64,000 nt of DNA from Prorocentrum cordatum (taxonomy: Eukaryota > Sar > Dinophyceae > Prorocentrales > Prorocentraceae): contig CAUYUJ010008635.1 in the NCBI GenBank assembly GCA_963575745.1, forward strand, positions 380,489 through 444,488, written 5' to 3'. Below, piece after piece: positions 41,691 to 53,280 of the stretch. Below the pieces are notes generated by a model, which had not been told where the DNA came from, did no database searches, and was given only the letters and a program-made list of their open reading frames with translations. Position 1 is the stretch's first letter. Each line of letters begins with the position of its first letter. The position numbers and the translations under genes were made by a program.

Positions 41691-41739
41691 CGCCCCTGCG
41701 CCCCCTCGTGCAAAATGAACTGATCACGATGGAATGCTG

Positions 41740-41946
41740 CCAGTGGGCATTGCGATCGCGGAAGCGAGCAACCAACAAAAGCAAGAAAACAACGCCAAAA
41801 CAACTGTGTTTTGTCAAACTGCAGGGGGCACAACCATAAAACAAAACACAAGCAACCAAACAACAGCAATGGTTTGACAAATTGTCGGGGGATGGAAAAA
41901 AAAACAACCAAGCAGCACAACGACAATAAAACAACAATGCTTTGCA

Positions 41947-42000
<54 letters not shown>

Positions 42001-42260
42001 CGCCAGCGCAAGCAACAAGGGAACTTCGACAAACAATAGCGGTTTGGGCCCGGGGCGGGGGCAACACCATCGGACGCAAGAACGAAGCAACAACGGGGGC
42101 CAACAACAAACAATAATGCGTTGGCCAACGCGTCGCGTCAAACCGCCGCCCCAACGTGGGCGAAAAACGTCCCGCACAACAAAGAAGCGCAAAACGGTTT
42201 GCAAAACATTGATGTTCCTTTGCCGTTCCAGTCATAAACTGAGCATTTCCAATGTGCGCG
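41740..42260. repeat. AAC/AAAACA-rich block with 51-base G run
   Basis: Rich in CAAAACA, AACAACAA and CAACAATGC words, with a 51-base G homopolymer at 41947-41997 and GCAAAACATTGATGTT at about 42202. That last word recurs at about 43574. Confidence 0.9.
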
Positions 42261-42334
42261 GCAACAGAAATGACAACCCCCAAAACGACCCGCGCGTTGC
42301 ACTGGGCCCCCCGCTTGCCGCCCGCCCCCCTCGC

Positions 42335-43155
42335 CCCTCACCAATCGCCCCTCCGTCCTCCTCGCCCCTTTTCCTCGTCCTCCCCCCCTCCTTCTCCCCG
42401 CATCTTCTCCTCCTCCTCCATCCTCCCCCCTCTCACTCCTTCTCCTCCACGCGCCCTCCCCTTCTCCTCCCATCCTCCCCTTTTCCTCCCCCCTGATCTT
42501 CCTCTCTATCCTATCCGCTGCCTTTCTCCATCTCCTCAACCTCCTCCCCTTCCCGCCGCATGTTCGTCGTCATCATTATCTCTCTCCTCTTCTTCCGCGT
42601 GTCCTCCTCCTCCTCCTCCTCCTCTCCCTTCCCTCCCCTACCCCCCCCCTCCTCTCCCCCCCCCCCCCCGATCCTCCTCCTCTCCTCTGACTTCCGACTG
42701 ATCCTTCTCTTCCTCCTCCTCCCTTTCCCCCTCCCCCTCCTCCCCCGCCTCCTCCTGCTCCTGGCCCTCCTCATCTTCTTACCTCTCCTCCTCTTCCTGA
42801 TCCTCCCGCTGGTCCTCCTCTTCCTCCTGCCCCTGCTGCTGCTTCTACTTCTCGTCTTCCCCTCCCCTTCATTTTCCCATATATGTTTCTTTTTCTCCTC
42901 CCACTCGTCCTGATGCCCCATATCTTCATCCTCTTCCGCCTCCTTCCCCCCCATCCCCCTCCTCCTCCACCACTCGCTGTCGCCCCCCCCCATCGCCCCT
43001 CTCCTCGCCATAACCTTCATCATTTCCCTTATGTTCGTTGTCATCAACATCAACTTCATCCTCATTCCCATCCCCCCATCCGCCGCCACCTCCACCGCCG
43101 CCACCTCTTCCGCTCCCTCCTGCTCCGCCTGCCCCCCCCCCCCCCCATCTTGCTC
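42335..43155. repeat. long CCT/CTC/CCCC pyrimidine tract
   Basis: Over 800 bp of pyrimidine-rich DNA on the plus strand. The frames on either strand are compositional. Confidence 0.93.
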
Positions 43156-43400
43156 ATGAAGCTCCTGTAAGCCCGGCCTGCTCTACCACTGGTCTGCGTC
43201 CTACACGGGGGAGACTGGAAGGGGCAAGCCACGTCCGCTTTTCCATATCTGAAGTCGATTTCCCCCCAACCATCCCCTCCAGTTGCACTCGCACTATCCA
43301 ATTGCGCAGCGGCGCGCATCCGCTGCTTTGGCAGCACTAGTGCAGCTTGCCCGGGGCATGTCTGCTATAGGCACGAGGCCAACCTGATTGTTACATATTC
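43156..43400. other. no gene seen
   Basis: Unique-complexity DNA between the pyrimidine tract and the CAAAACA-rich block; nothing recognised. Confidence 0.5.
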
Positions 43401-43966
43401 GTCACTGGATGGTCTGGGTTGTTGCCGCATGGGGTCGCTTCTCGGTGTGGCGAGACAGCGTGCTGCAGCATTGTTTTGCGCGACGGTCGCACGCGGGTGC
43501 GCGGGAGTGATCGGGGCGACCATGCAACGAAGCAAAACATAATCGCACACAATTGGCGACACCAAAAATTGAAGCAAAACATTGATGTTTTTTGAGCCAA
43601 TGGCGGCGGCAAGAAAACGGCCAAAAAAATGCGTTGACGCGCGCCGGAAACAAACAAACACAATGTTTTGCTCAAAAGCGCCCCTCCACATGAAGCAGTT
43701 TTGTGGACCTGCAGAACGGCTACAACAAGCGATGCGACAACGGCTGCGACACGCCACGCGGCGCGGAACCGGAAAAGTGCAATTCTGCATGATATCGGGG
43801 AAACAAGAAAACGGCAAAAATGCTGCAATCGTAGCGACAAGAAGGCCATGGACGCGCATCGACGTTGCGTGGCCCTCGCGACAATCGGGGCGGGGGCATG
43901 CGCCAACCAAAAGAACAGCCCAACGGCAAAACTGCAACAATGTTGTTGATGCGATGTCTGTAGCAG
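43401..43966 (+). repeat. CAAAACA-rich block, putative intron of opposite orientation
   Basis: Contains GCAAAACATTGATGTTTTTT, ACAATGTTTTGCTCAAAA and AAACTGCAACAATG words, and ends GATGTCTGTAGCAG at 43966. It shares vocabulary and the boundary CTGTAGCAG|GCAGGCCCGT with 40428-41010, but on the other strand. Confidence 0.55.
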
Positions 43967-44376
43967 GCAGGCCCGTGCTAACCGCCAGCCTGGCGCCAGC
44001 TGCTTCCGCGGCCTCGGGCGCTGCTCCCAGAGCCACCTGCGGCCCCGGCTCTTGCGGTTGGCGGTTCGCCTGCGCTCCGCCAGGCCGCCTTGCTTCCCGC
44101 GAGCCCCGGGCGGCCGCCGCCTCGTTCCGGGCCCTGCTCGCCGCCGCGGGCTTGGGGCTGGAGGGCGCGTCGCTGGGGCTGCTCGCGGAGCTCCTCGTAG
44201 AACTCCGGGTGCGCTTCCTGTCCGGGGCGCGCGACGAGCAGCCGGCCAGCTCGACGACCCGCCCGCGAGTCGCCGTCGCCGCGGCGCGGCGCGGCCCAGC
44301 GCCCGACGTCGCCTTGGAAACGACGACGCGCGGGGGGGGCGCCGAGCCAGGGCCGTTCGCTGCGCTAGCCCCTTGA
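43967..44376 (+). CDS. possible exon, strand uncertain
   Basis: Open on the plus strand from the putative acceptor at 43966 to a TGA at 44374-44376, with a helical stretch (ALLAAAGLGLEGASLGLLAE, LLVELRVRFLSG). The minus strand of the same DNA also reads well (HPEFYEELREQPQRRALQP), so the strand cannot be fixed. Function unknown. Confidence 0.3.
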
Positions 44377-45280
44377 AGAACCTCGCCTGTCGCCGCTGCA
44401 CCCTGAGGCGGGCGCCGTCCTCCAGGCTCGCTGAGAGCGGGGCCGCCAGGTCCAGGGGCGCGCCGCGCGCGCGGCCCTGGGGGGGAGTCCAAAGCTCGAG
44501 AGAGTTGATGACCTGCAGTTGGTGAGAGCAACCGCACAGCGTGGCCCTCAAGGCCGGCTATGGCCCACATGATTTCTACGGTTGTCAACGGCAAACAAAA
44601 CGCATGTCAAGAAGCGTCGGCGACGGTCCGGCTAAGGCCCGGCCATTACTTTGCGCACGTTTATTTGATATGCACATGTTGGCTTTAACGTGTGTAAAAC
44701 ATATACATCGGGCGCTGAAGCGGTCAAGCGTTGAGAACAGCGTCTGCGTTTTCAAAGAAAAAATCACGGCAACGAGGGCCCGCTGTGGACCACCTGTCGC
44801 GCATAATATGTTGAACATGATCACCAGTGGGTAGTGCAACGGCTAATGCCAACATGGCGCCGCGTCGTGCGCCCCGCCGGAAAACCGTTCCAGGGTGAGA
44901 ACTGCGTTGTGTTTCGACGTTGCGTGCGGAGCAGAAGCTCCAGATAAAAAAAAACAAAAAACAAAAAAAAAACATCCTGTGTGACGACGTGGGACAGCAG
45001 TTGGAATGCCCAGGACCTGCGGCAGGTGCGCGAGCCCGGCCACCGACCAACCCCGCTGCGAGTGGATCGCTTTGAGAAGATCGGTTCCCGTGGCTTCCGG
45101 GCGATCTCTGACCGTCGCCTCGGCGCCTTTGGCGTTGGCAATGGTCAAACTCCAAGTCGCCATGCGCCGGTGCCACAGCGCTGGTGCGTGCCACGCACTA
45201 TGGCATTGACCCTTGAGCCGAAGGCTCACGAAGTCGGAAGCAGGGCGAAGGACAAGGAAGAGGTACTACTCCAGTTCCGT
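44377..45280. other. no gene seen
   Basis: Ordinary complexity, with an A-rich run at about 44945-44975. No exon or RNA gene recognised. Confidence 0.5.
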
Positions 45281-45867
45281 TTCGCCTTTTCCTCCTCCTC
45301 CTCCTCCTCCTTCCTCCTTTCCCCTGCTTCTCCTCCTGCTCGCACTGCTGTTGTTTTTTCTCCCGCTGGTCATCCTGCTCATGCTCTCCTTTCTCCTGCT
45401 CCTGATTCCGTTTCAGAGCCTTTTCCTCCTGCTCCACCCTCGAGGATCGAAGGATGAGGACGTAGAATCAGATGAGGGGTATGGTCTTTTTTTTCAAAAA
45501 AAGGAGAGTCAGAGAGGGAACTGACGCACCCAGTCGCTAGTCGATGTAGCAAAGGTGTACCCAACGGCGGGTCAGCCAACGAACTTGCGAAGCGACTCCC
45601 GAGCTGCGAAGCGATAGTAACCACCCAACGCAACGGCAATTCGGAGAACCAACTGTCGAGCTATCCTTCTTCTCCTCCTAGATCGTCCTCGTCCTCCCTA
45701 CCCTTTCCGAGTCTCCTAAGGCCTCGATCCTCGACTTTCTGCATCCTCCTCCCTTCCTCATCATCCTCATCCTCCTGCTCCTCCTCCTCCTCCTCCTGAT
45801 CCTCGTCTTTTCTACTCCTTCTCTCCCTCGATCATGGGCTCTCCAGCATCCTCCTCCTCCTCCTCCT
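45281..45867. other. no gene; CTC/TCC tracts
   Basis: Pyrimidine-rich on plus at 45285-45440 and 45660-45865. 45450-45655 is unique with CGAAGCGA/GCGAAGC repeats near 45590. Confidence 0.55.
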
Positions 45868-46320
45868 CCAACTCCGGAATCCGGAATCCGGAATCCGGAA
45901 CCTGGAATTCCGGATTAATCCGGAATCCGGAATTCTGACATCCGAGGCCCAATCCGGAATCCAGAATCAGGAATTCTGGATTCTATAGATTCCGAAATCC
46001 AATTCAGAATCCAGAATCCAGAATCCGGAATTTTGGGTTCTGGATTATGGACTCAGAGGTCCAATCCGGAATCCGGAATCCGAATCCGGAATTCTGTATT
46101 CTGACTCCAAAGCCCAATCCGGAATCCGGAATCCGGAACCCGGAATTCCGGATTCGGGACAAAGGTCCATTCCGGAATCCGGAATCCGGAATTCTTTATT
46201 CTGGATTCCAAAGCCCAATCCGGAATCCGGAACCTGGAATTCCGGATTCTGGACTCGGAGGTCCAATCCGGAATCCGGAATCCGGAATTCTGGATTCTGG
46301 ATTCGGATTCTGGATTGGAC
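45868..46320. repeat. GGAATCC satellite, simple form, about 50-bp period
   Basis: The anchor CCAATCCGG (with variants) begins at 45948, 45998, 46060, 46113, 46166, 46214 and 46262, spacings 48-62 bp. Each unit includes GGAATTCTGGATTC. It lacks the GCGTGATGGATCTCAGCC module found at 19.4-19.9 and 35.3-35.5 kb. Confidence 0.94.
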
Positions 46321-46379
46321 CTCTTCGTCTTGACTCTCCAGATCGCCACTCTCCTCCTCCAACACCTCCTCCTCGTCCC

Positions 46380-46440
46380 CATCCTCCTCCTCCTCCTCCT
46401 CCTCCTCCTCCTCCTCCTCCTCCTCCTCCTCCTCCTCCCC
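46380..46440. repeat. CTC trinucleotide run
   Basis: Near-perfect TCC repeat of about 60 bases. A second one lies at 46498-46530. Confidence 0.96.
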
Positions 46441-46530
46441 TATGCAGCGCCGTACACTCCGCAATTCCATTCATCAGTCCTCCTCCTTCTCCGCCTCCTC
46501 CCTCCTCCTCCTCCTCCTCCTCCTCCTCCA

Positions 46531-46534
46531 CTAG

Positions 46535-46589
<55 letters not shown>

Positions 46590-47088
46590 GCAGCATCATC
46601 ATCAGCATCATCAGCAGCAGCATCACTAGCATCATCACCATGCCATCAACATAAACATACCATAGCATCAGCATCAACACCTGCATCAGCGTCATCAGCA
46701 ACACCATCAGCAACATCAACATCAGCATCGCCACCATCGTCACCACCATCGTCAGCGCCGCCATCATCACCATCATCATCATCATCATCATCATCGTCAT
46801 CATAATCATCATCATCGTCACCATCACCATGATGATGATGATGATGATGATCATCATCATCAGCATCATCAGCATCATCGTCATGATGACCACCATCATC
46901 ATCATGAGCAGCATCATCAGCAACAGCATCAGCATCAGGAGCATCATTAGCATCATCATGTGCTTAATCTTCATCACCAGCATCACCATAAACAGTATCA
47001 TCATCAGCAACATCGTCATCATCATCATCATCATCATCATCACCATCAGTATCATCAGTATCATCAGTAGCAACAGCAACAGCAACAA

Positions 47089-47152
<64 letters not shown>

Positions 47153-47192
47153 GTCATCGTCATCGTCGTCATCAACATCATCGTATTATTAC
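46531..47192. repeat. CAT trinucleotide array
   Basis: Over 650 bp of ATC/CAT units with CAG, CAC and GTC variants and pure runs at 46535-46590 and 47090-47150. All plus frames read poly-His, poly-Ile or poly-Ser. Confidence 0.98.
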
Positions 47193-47600
47193 GTGTGTTT
47201 GTCTTCATCCATCTCCTCCTCCTCCTCAACATCTGCCCAATCTGGGCGTCTCCTCATGCCAACGTCTCCCCCTTTCCGTCTTATCCTCGTCTCATCCTGT
47301 CCCCAAGCGCCCAAGTCATCGCCTCCGCGTCTCCTCATCCCGTCACCTCCTATTGCTGCTGCTCTTCCTCTTTCTTCTTCTCCTCCTCCTCCTCCTCCTC
47401 CTTTCCCCACCCCATGTCCCCCTCATCAAGGCCTGCATCCCATCATCCGTTCTCCTCCTCTCCCTCCCCCTCCTACTCCTCCTCCTTCTCCTCCTCATCA
47501 TCCTCCTCCTCCGCCTCCTTCTCCGACGACGACGATGACGACGACGAGGACGGCGACAACGATGACGACGACGACGACCACCACGGCGGCGAAGGCGACG
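47193..47600. repeat. CTC tract then GAC array
   Basis: Pyrimidine-rich on plus to about 47520, then GACGACGAT triplets to about 47590. Confidence 0.9.
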
Positions 47601-48060
47601 ACTTGCCCGAAACCCCTCAGAACGCCGATGCCTGGGTACAACCGCGAGGCCTCGGCGGAGTGGCAGACCCTTCCCCCCTCCCCCTTCCCGTGTCCGGGGC
47701 CACGTCCTCGAGAGGAAGAAGGGGAGAAGACCTTACCTCGGACTCGGGTGGGGCAGGCGAGCCTGCTCCCGTCGGCGGATGGCCCAAGGGCAGATTGGGG
47801 AAGGAAAACGCGCTCTCCAAGATCCCTCTTTCCCAGGGCCCTACAAAAACATACTTTCACTTCGGAAAGTGCGCCGTTGAAAGGCAGCCGGCTGAGAATC
47901 ATCAACCGCACCAAGATGCAACTGCTGGGACTTCATCGCCACGGATCAGCGCCACGGATCAACACTTCCTCGGACTTCAACACCGCGAAGGAACGTGACT
48001 GTTGAGTCACCAATTCCCAAGCCAGAACAACATTCCGTAGAATTCAATCCTCCAGGTCTT
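47601..48060. other. no firm gene
   Basis: A plus-strand frame reads weakly coding residues (RTPMPGYNREASAEWQTLP) at about 47615-47675, but I see no supporting boundary. Confidence 0.35.
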
Positions 48061-48099
48061 GAACTAATGCAAACTGCGCATTCAGACAAAAGTGCGCAA

Positions 48100-48320
48100 C
48101 GCTAAATCCAGAGGTACATGTTGAAAAGGACCGACCCTACGTCTTCGAAACTGCTGCAAACTTCCAAGACGAGATCCACAGGTTGAAAATGACCCGCCCA
48201 CCATCCTTGGAACGGTTGAAAGTCTGATAAGACGAATGTGCGCGGCGTTGCGGCGAAAAACACATTTTGAAAGCCACCCGCCCTCCATCCTTGAACCTGT
48301 TGCACGTTTCAAGCCTCATG
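48100..48320. repeat. GTTGAAAATGACCCGCCC degenerate repeats
   Basis: A core of about 50 bp (GTTGAAAAGGACCGACCC, GTTGAAAATGACCCGCCC, TTTTGAAAGCCACCCGCCC, each followed by a CCATCCTTG-like phrase) recurs at about 48118, 48183 and 48264. Confidence 0.8.
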
Positions 48321-49010
48321 ATGCTTCATGGCGGGGAATTCTCCGGCGAAACGCCGGGCCCGCTGTAACGACACGTCTGGCGAAGCAACGGGGAGGAATT
48401 ACTCATAGGAAAAACATTGACCGCGGCGAGGGACGACAGAGGAGGGAGGCAGCGACAGAAGAGGGAGATTCGGCGGTGGACAAACCTCCCTTTAGTAAAC
48501 CTCCCCTTAGTGAAAACGGCCTGATACCGACACCGACGGACCTGGACCCGCAATACATGACAGCCACGACGCCCTCTCGCGAACCGACAACGACCAATTC
48601 GCTAATCGACGTGTCAGGGTAGGAGGTCTATCCACCTCCGAGAGACACGAATGGGGGGCGGAGCGAGAGGAGCGAGGGGCGGAGGAGCGAAGAGGAGCGA
48701 ACAGGAGCGAATGGGGAGCGAAGAGGAAAGCGAGGGGAGCCGGGCCGGGGGTGGCGGGGGGGGGGCGAGGGAGTAATTAAAGAGGGACGCGGGCTGGGGG
48801 GGGGGAGGGAGGGATGGCGGGCGGGCACGGCGAAGGAGAAGGCGACGACGTCGACGAGCCGCGCCCGCTCGCGCGCCCAACCCCCCCCCACGAGCCGCTT
48901 GTGCTGGAGGGTCGGCGGGGCGCAGGGGCGCCCGCGCCTGGACCCGATCCAGCAGGAGAACGACCTGGGGGGCGGTGGGGGGAGAAGTGGTTCTTCCCCC
49001 TCTTCGTCCT
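48321..49010. other. no gene seen; GAGCGAA repeats
   Basis: 48655-48745 has GGAGCGAAGAGGAGCGAACA repeats, 48745-48815 is G-rich. The rest is unassigned. Confidence 0.5.
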
Positions 49011-49440
49011 CCTCCTGCGAATGCCTCCTGCCTCATCCATCGTCGTCCTTGCCACTTCCTGTCTCCTCCTTCCTCCTACTCCTCCCTCCTCCCTCCTCCC
49101 TCCTCCTCCCTGCTCCTCCTCCTCCTCCTCTCTTCTCCTCCTCCCCTCCCTCCTCCTCGTCCTCCTCCTCCTCCTCTTCCTCTTTGCCCTCTTCCTCCTC
49201 AGCCCCCTCCTCTTCCTCTTCCTCTTCCTCCTCCTCATTCTGCTCTTCGTTATCCTCCTTTCCCTCCTCCTCCTCCCTTTTCTCTTCCTCCTCCTCCTCG
49301 TCCTCCTCCTCATATCCTGCCTGTTCTCTTTCCTTCTCCTCATCCAACTGTTTACTCCAGCCCTGTGCTTTTGTTGCCCTGCGTCTCGTGTCCTCCTCCT
49401 CCTCCTCTTCCTCCTCCTTCCCACTACCACAAACATCGTC
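49011..49440. repeat. CTC/TCC array
   Basis: Imperfect pyrimidine triplets on the plus strand. Confidence 0.94.
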
Positions 49441-49745
49441 CCCATCGTCCACATCATAATCAACAACTTGAACATCGTTACCAACATCACCACCATACCA
49501 TAGTCGTCTTCAACGCACACGTGTTCATCATGTGCCGCCACCCCCAATTCATCACCACAATCAACAACACCATCAGCATCCGCACTCGCATCCACCATCG
49601 AACAAAACTCGTCACGTACATTCCTCGCCCACGCCATCACAACCATCGAAATCACCGCCATCCTCACCAGCATCACCGCCGTTCCCATCGTCGCCGTGAT
49701 CGCCGCCATCGTCGCCCCGTCGCCATCGTCAGCGCCATGGCCACC
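49441..49745. repeat. degenerate CAT/CAC/CGC triplets
   Basis: ATCACC, CATCGTC and CAACAC triplets, a more decayed version of the CAT arrays. Confidence 0.8.
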
Positions 49746-50459
49746 ACTACCCCCATGGGGAGGCCAAGAAGCCAAGCAGGATACGCCCTGGCGCGCCTCC
49801 TGCCAGCGGCTGCCCCGCGCCGACGGGGCAGCGGCCCCACCGGCGCCCGGCGCCAGCACGCCCATCGCAGGCGCGGCTGGCCTCGGCCCGAAGAGGGAGA
49901 AGAAACCAAAGCACCGTCTGGAGAGGAGGGAGCAAGGCACATGACGGTCGGAAGAAGTAGGTGGAGCAAAAAGTAGGACAGCGCGCAATGTAGAAGATTC
50001 GGGCTCGGGCCCGACCAAGGAATAACAAACGCAACAAGAGCATATCGACCCTTGAAATAGGAAGGCGCTTGAAGTACATTAGAATCTGGATATCCCAAAT
50101 ATGCCTACTTCCAACGACCGACGTGTGATGGCACCGGTAACAGTCACGGTGCGTTTGCGAGGCCGCCGCACCGCTGCGCGGCTGGCCCAATCTGGACCCA
50201 CTCCTCAACTGGGCAGGGCAGAAGCTCTGAGCCAACAGCTTCGGTCAGCAAATTCGCCCATTCGCCAATTTCGCCTAAACTTCTTCGCTCGTTCAACCGC
50301 CGAACCCGGCGACTCAAAACCGCGCAAGCGACCGACCCTGCAAGAGCCCAGCACCGGGGCCTCTGCCCCGCCCTGCCACAAGCTGACGGGCCCTCTCACG
50401 GCCACCTAGCCAAGACATCCAGCCCCCGGAATCCAGAAACCGCCTGTGACATTCGCGCA
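49746..50459. other. no gene seen
   Basis: GC-rich to 49945, then ordinary complexity. No exon recognised on either strand. Confidence 0.45.
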
Positions 50460-50616
50460 ACAATTTTGCGCGGGCGATTTCGCGCAGCATTTCGCGGCAC
50501 ATTTCGTGCTGGAGCTCGCGCTGCGCAGAATTCATGTCGCGGCGCATGTCGCGCCTCATGTCGTGCCTCATTTCGCGGCACATGTTGTGCCTCATTTCGT
50601 GCTCGTGCGGATATAG
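50460..50616. repeat. CATTTCGCGGCA 12-bp minisatellite
   Basis: Tandem 12-mers such as CATGTCGCGCCT, CATTTCGCGGCA and CATGTTGTGCCT. Because the period is a multiple of three, one plus frame gives a regular MSRRMSRLMSCLISRHM-type peptide. Confidence 0.93.
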
Positions 50617-51152
50617 CGTGGACCCTCGCGCAGGAATGAAGTCGCGTCGGGGCAGCGCTCGCTTTGCATGTGCGCGGCAAGTAAGCTGCTCTCTGCAAAG
50701 GGGCTACAACGGACATGTCACGCTACGCGCAGGCATTAGCCAGCGCGACCACCAACTGCCGCGGGATCAATGGACAGCAACGCCAGCAGGGGATCCCTCC
50801 GCGCGCGGCGGCGCCAGCTGCGCAATCAAAACAACCCACGCGCGCGCCCCCCTTTCGTCGCCAGGGGTTGGACAACGCCGATGTAGCCGACTGGCTGGAG
50901 GAGCCGGGCGCCAGCCAAGCTCTGTGTCCTGACGACGGGGATCTGGCTGACCGCCAGCCCGAGGGGGGCGCGAGCGCCAGCAGCTCGGCTGGGCCTACGG
51001 CACATGAGCCTAGGGGGCGTCGCCCCGCTTGGCTTCCTGAGCCCGCCCCCTCCCCTCGGCACTTCGCTTCTCGCGGCCAGCCTGCTGCGGCTTGCCGACC
51101 CTCTCTGCCTCGCCGGCGAGGGGGTCGCGGTGCGCGTGAATGGGCGGCCTCT
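50617..51152. other. no firm gene
   Basis: GC-rich, open on both strands, no boundary or protein character that I trust. Confidence 0.4.
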
Positions 51153-52080
51153 CTAGGGCGCGGCGCGGGCAACCGCGGCAACGCCCCGAGACTCGAGCAC
51201 CCCATTGGAGTGCTGAAGCCCCTCGTGCCTCGTGGTCCTGATATGCCTACGATGCAGCTTGCTGCGCCTGGTCCTTATGCAGTCCTCTATGCGACCGCGG
51301 AGCTGCGCCACCCCACGGCGAGCCACCGCGAAGCCAGCCCGCGCGCGACGCGCCAGGCTGGACGTCGCCAGGAGACTGGACGACCAATCCAGCACCAGCA
51401 GGACCGAAGCGATCTTGGGCCCCTCTGCTCCGCCAGAGGCCCCGCGCGCAGCGGCCTCGGAGAAGGTCGCGGAGTCTGGCCAGTGATCCTCGACCGTGGC
51501 AAACCAAAATCTGGCCTCCAATCCCAGACTCTCAATCTTCTTCCACGAGCAGCGCTGGGGCTGGCTCCACGACGGGCCCGAGCTGGGGCGGGCGCCTCCC
51601 TGCGTGCGCGAGTCTGGCGACGGCAGCCCTCTTGCGCAGTCTCCCGGGGTGCGCGTTGGCCGCCGCGCGCGGGGCGATGGGCCCTCCTCCGCGGACCGCG
51701 GCATGGCCCCACTGCTGGGCAGCGTTCCAGACACGACGGCAACGTCGCACTCCTTCCTGTCGCGCCAGCCCCCACGGTCTCACCGCCACCGCCTTTGCCT
51801 GCTTGGCCAGCGACAAGAAGTCGGGGCGGGGGCTGGATGTTCCAGTCAGACATGATGGCTCATGGCCGCCGCAGCCCTCCAACCCGCGCCATCGGCACCT
51901 CGAGGGGATCAACGCTCGCCCCGCCGACGCCGCCGCTGTCCTGCGCGAGCGCAGAGCGGAAACCCAATCCCCGCGTTGACGCGGATAGCTTGCCCGCGGT
52001 GCGCGGGCGAGCTGCGCCCCCCAACGGGGCTGGCGCGCGGCGCCGAGATGGGCGCTGGCAGCCCAGTGGGGACCGCGCAC
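51153..52080 (-). pseudogene. coding-like segment, frame broken, function unknown
   Basis: On the minus strand 51930-51540 reads LSLAKQAKAVAVRPWGLARQ and VWNAAQQWGHAAVRGGG and stops. From about 51560 the neighbouring frame reads KKIESLGLEARFWFATVEDH, WPDSATFSEAAARGASGG and KIASVLLVLDWSSSLLATSS, ending with SKLHRRHIRTTRHEGLQHS to 51153. Codon choice (C/G-ending) resembles the other minus-strand candidates. A frameshift or small intron near 51560 separates the two parts. Protein family not recognised. Confidence 0.4.
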
Positions 52081-53280
52081 CCGCCTGAGCTGTCAAGCAG
52101 CCCAGCCCCGCCACCGCCGCCAACCCCGCGTGCTGGGCGCAGCCCGCTCTCGCTGCCCAGTCGCGCACAGTGACGCTGCAACTCCGCAGCAACAGACGGC
52201 GCCCCTGCACGCGCAGTGTCGGGAGGGCGCCCATGCTGCCGAGCCTCTCGATCAGGCGCTGCCCCGGCGCCCAGCTGTTCGCGGTCGCCGCAGCGACCTC
52301 GAGCCCCCCCGCTCACTTCGCACGGCGCCCGACTCCTCCCCCGCGGCTGTCCACGACGCCGCCAGCGCGCGCGGGCGATCGCGAAGCTCCACCTCCTGCC
52401 ACTGGTAACTGTCTGCCAGCACACGCGCCTCCCGCCAGCTGCCCTCTGGGCCGGCTGCAACCTCCATGGTAATACCAAACCCAATGAAAAAAGAAAGGCT
52501 GCACCACCACCCGGCCGCAGCGGCCGAAGGCGAGTTCGGGCGATCCTCTAACAATTCCGCAGAACGGGGCCCTGCGCGACAGGCCTGGCCCGCCGCGCCG
52601 ACAGCGAAACTGAAGTCCCTGTGCACTCACCCACGCAGCTGGAAGTGCTCGCCCGACCCGACCAGTCGCTGCCGAACTCGGGCGCTCGCAGCCGCTGCCG
52701 AACAGCGGCGGTGGCGGGTCGCCGCGCTGCGGAGGCCCAGCGCGGCCGTTGGCGCCGCCGCTGGGCCCGGCCCGAAGGGCGCCAGGTTGCGGCGCGGGGG
52801 AAGTTCTGGGATTGCGAAGGCCTTGCGGCCGGCGCCGGGGGGCGGCGACGACGACGACGATGACGACCGCCCATCCACACTACTGAAACGAACATCCCAC
52901 CAGTGGCAACCGCGCGACTCCTCGGGGCTCCCTCCAGCGATTCCGACCAGCTGGTCCCCCCGCGGATGGCCTGGCCCACCGCGGGCCTCCTCCGCCGGCC
53001 AGTCCCCGCCTTCCCAGGGCCCGCCCAAGTCCGCGCGACGCCCCTGAGCAGCCTTCGGAAAGGCCCGCGAACTCGGGGCCCTCGCGCGCGAAGTTATCGA
53101 GCTGCTCGCGGCGCGCTACATCCCTCCTTCGATTGTTCGTCCTGACATCGGCTCGTCATCGGTGCGATGCGGAGCCAGCTTTTTTGACGCCGCAGCTGGC
53201 AGCGGGAGTGGGCGGGGTCAGCGCAGGCGCCGTCATGCCGCGGCCGTGCGCCTCCTAGAACACAGCCTCAGCCAAAGCGA
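52081..53280 (-). other. coding-like GC-rich DNA, exons unresolved
   Basis: Minus-strand fragments such as ADSYQWQEVELRDRPRALAA (about 52420-52360) and EQLDNFAREGPEFAGLSEG (about 53105-53050) look like exons of the same kind of gene, but frames change repeatedly and no exon ends can be fixed. A short GAC run lies at 52847-52865. Confidence 0.35.

Noticed and set aside
43365-44594. 409-codon minus-strand frame
   Set aside because: It runs across a repeat-rich block shared with 40.4-41.0 kb and a GC-rich block that is also open on plus; it is unlikely to be one protein.
46829-47998. 389-codon plus-strand frame of poly-Ile then a normal-looking tail
   Set aside because: The first two thirds translate the CAT array; the tail has no acceptor or start that would make it a separate exon.
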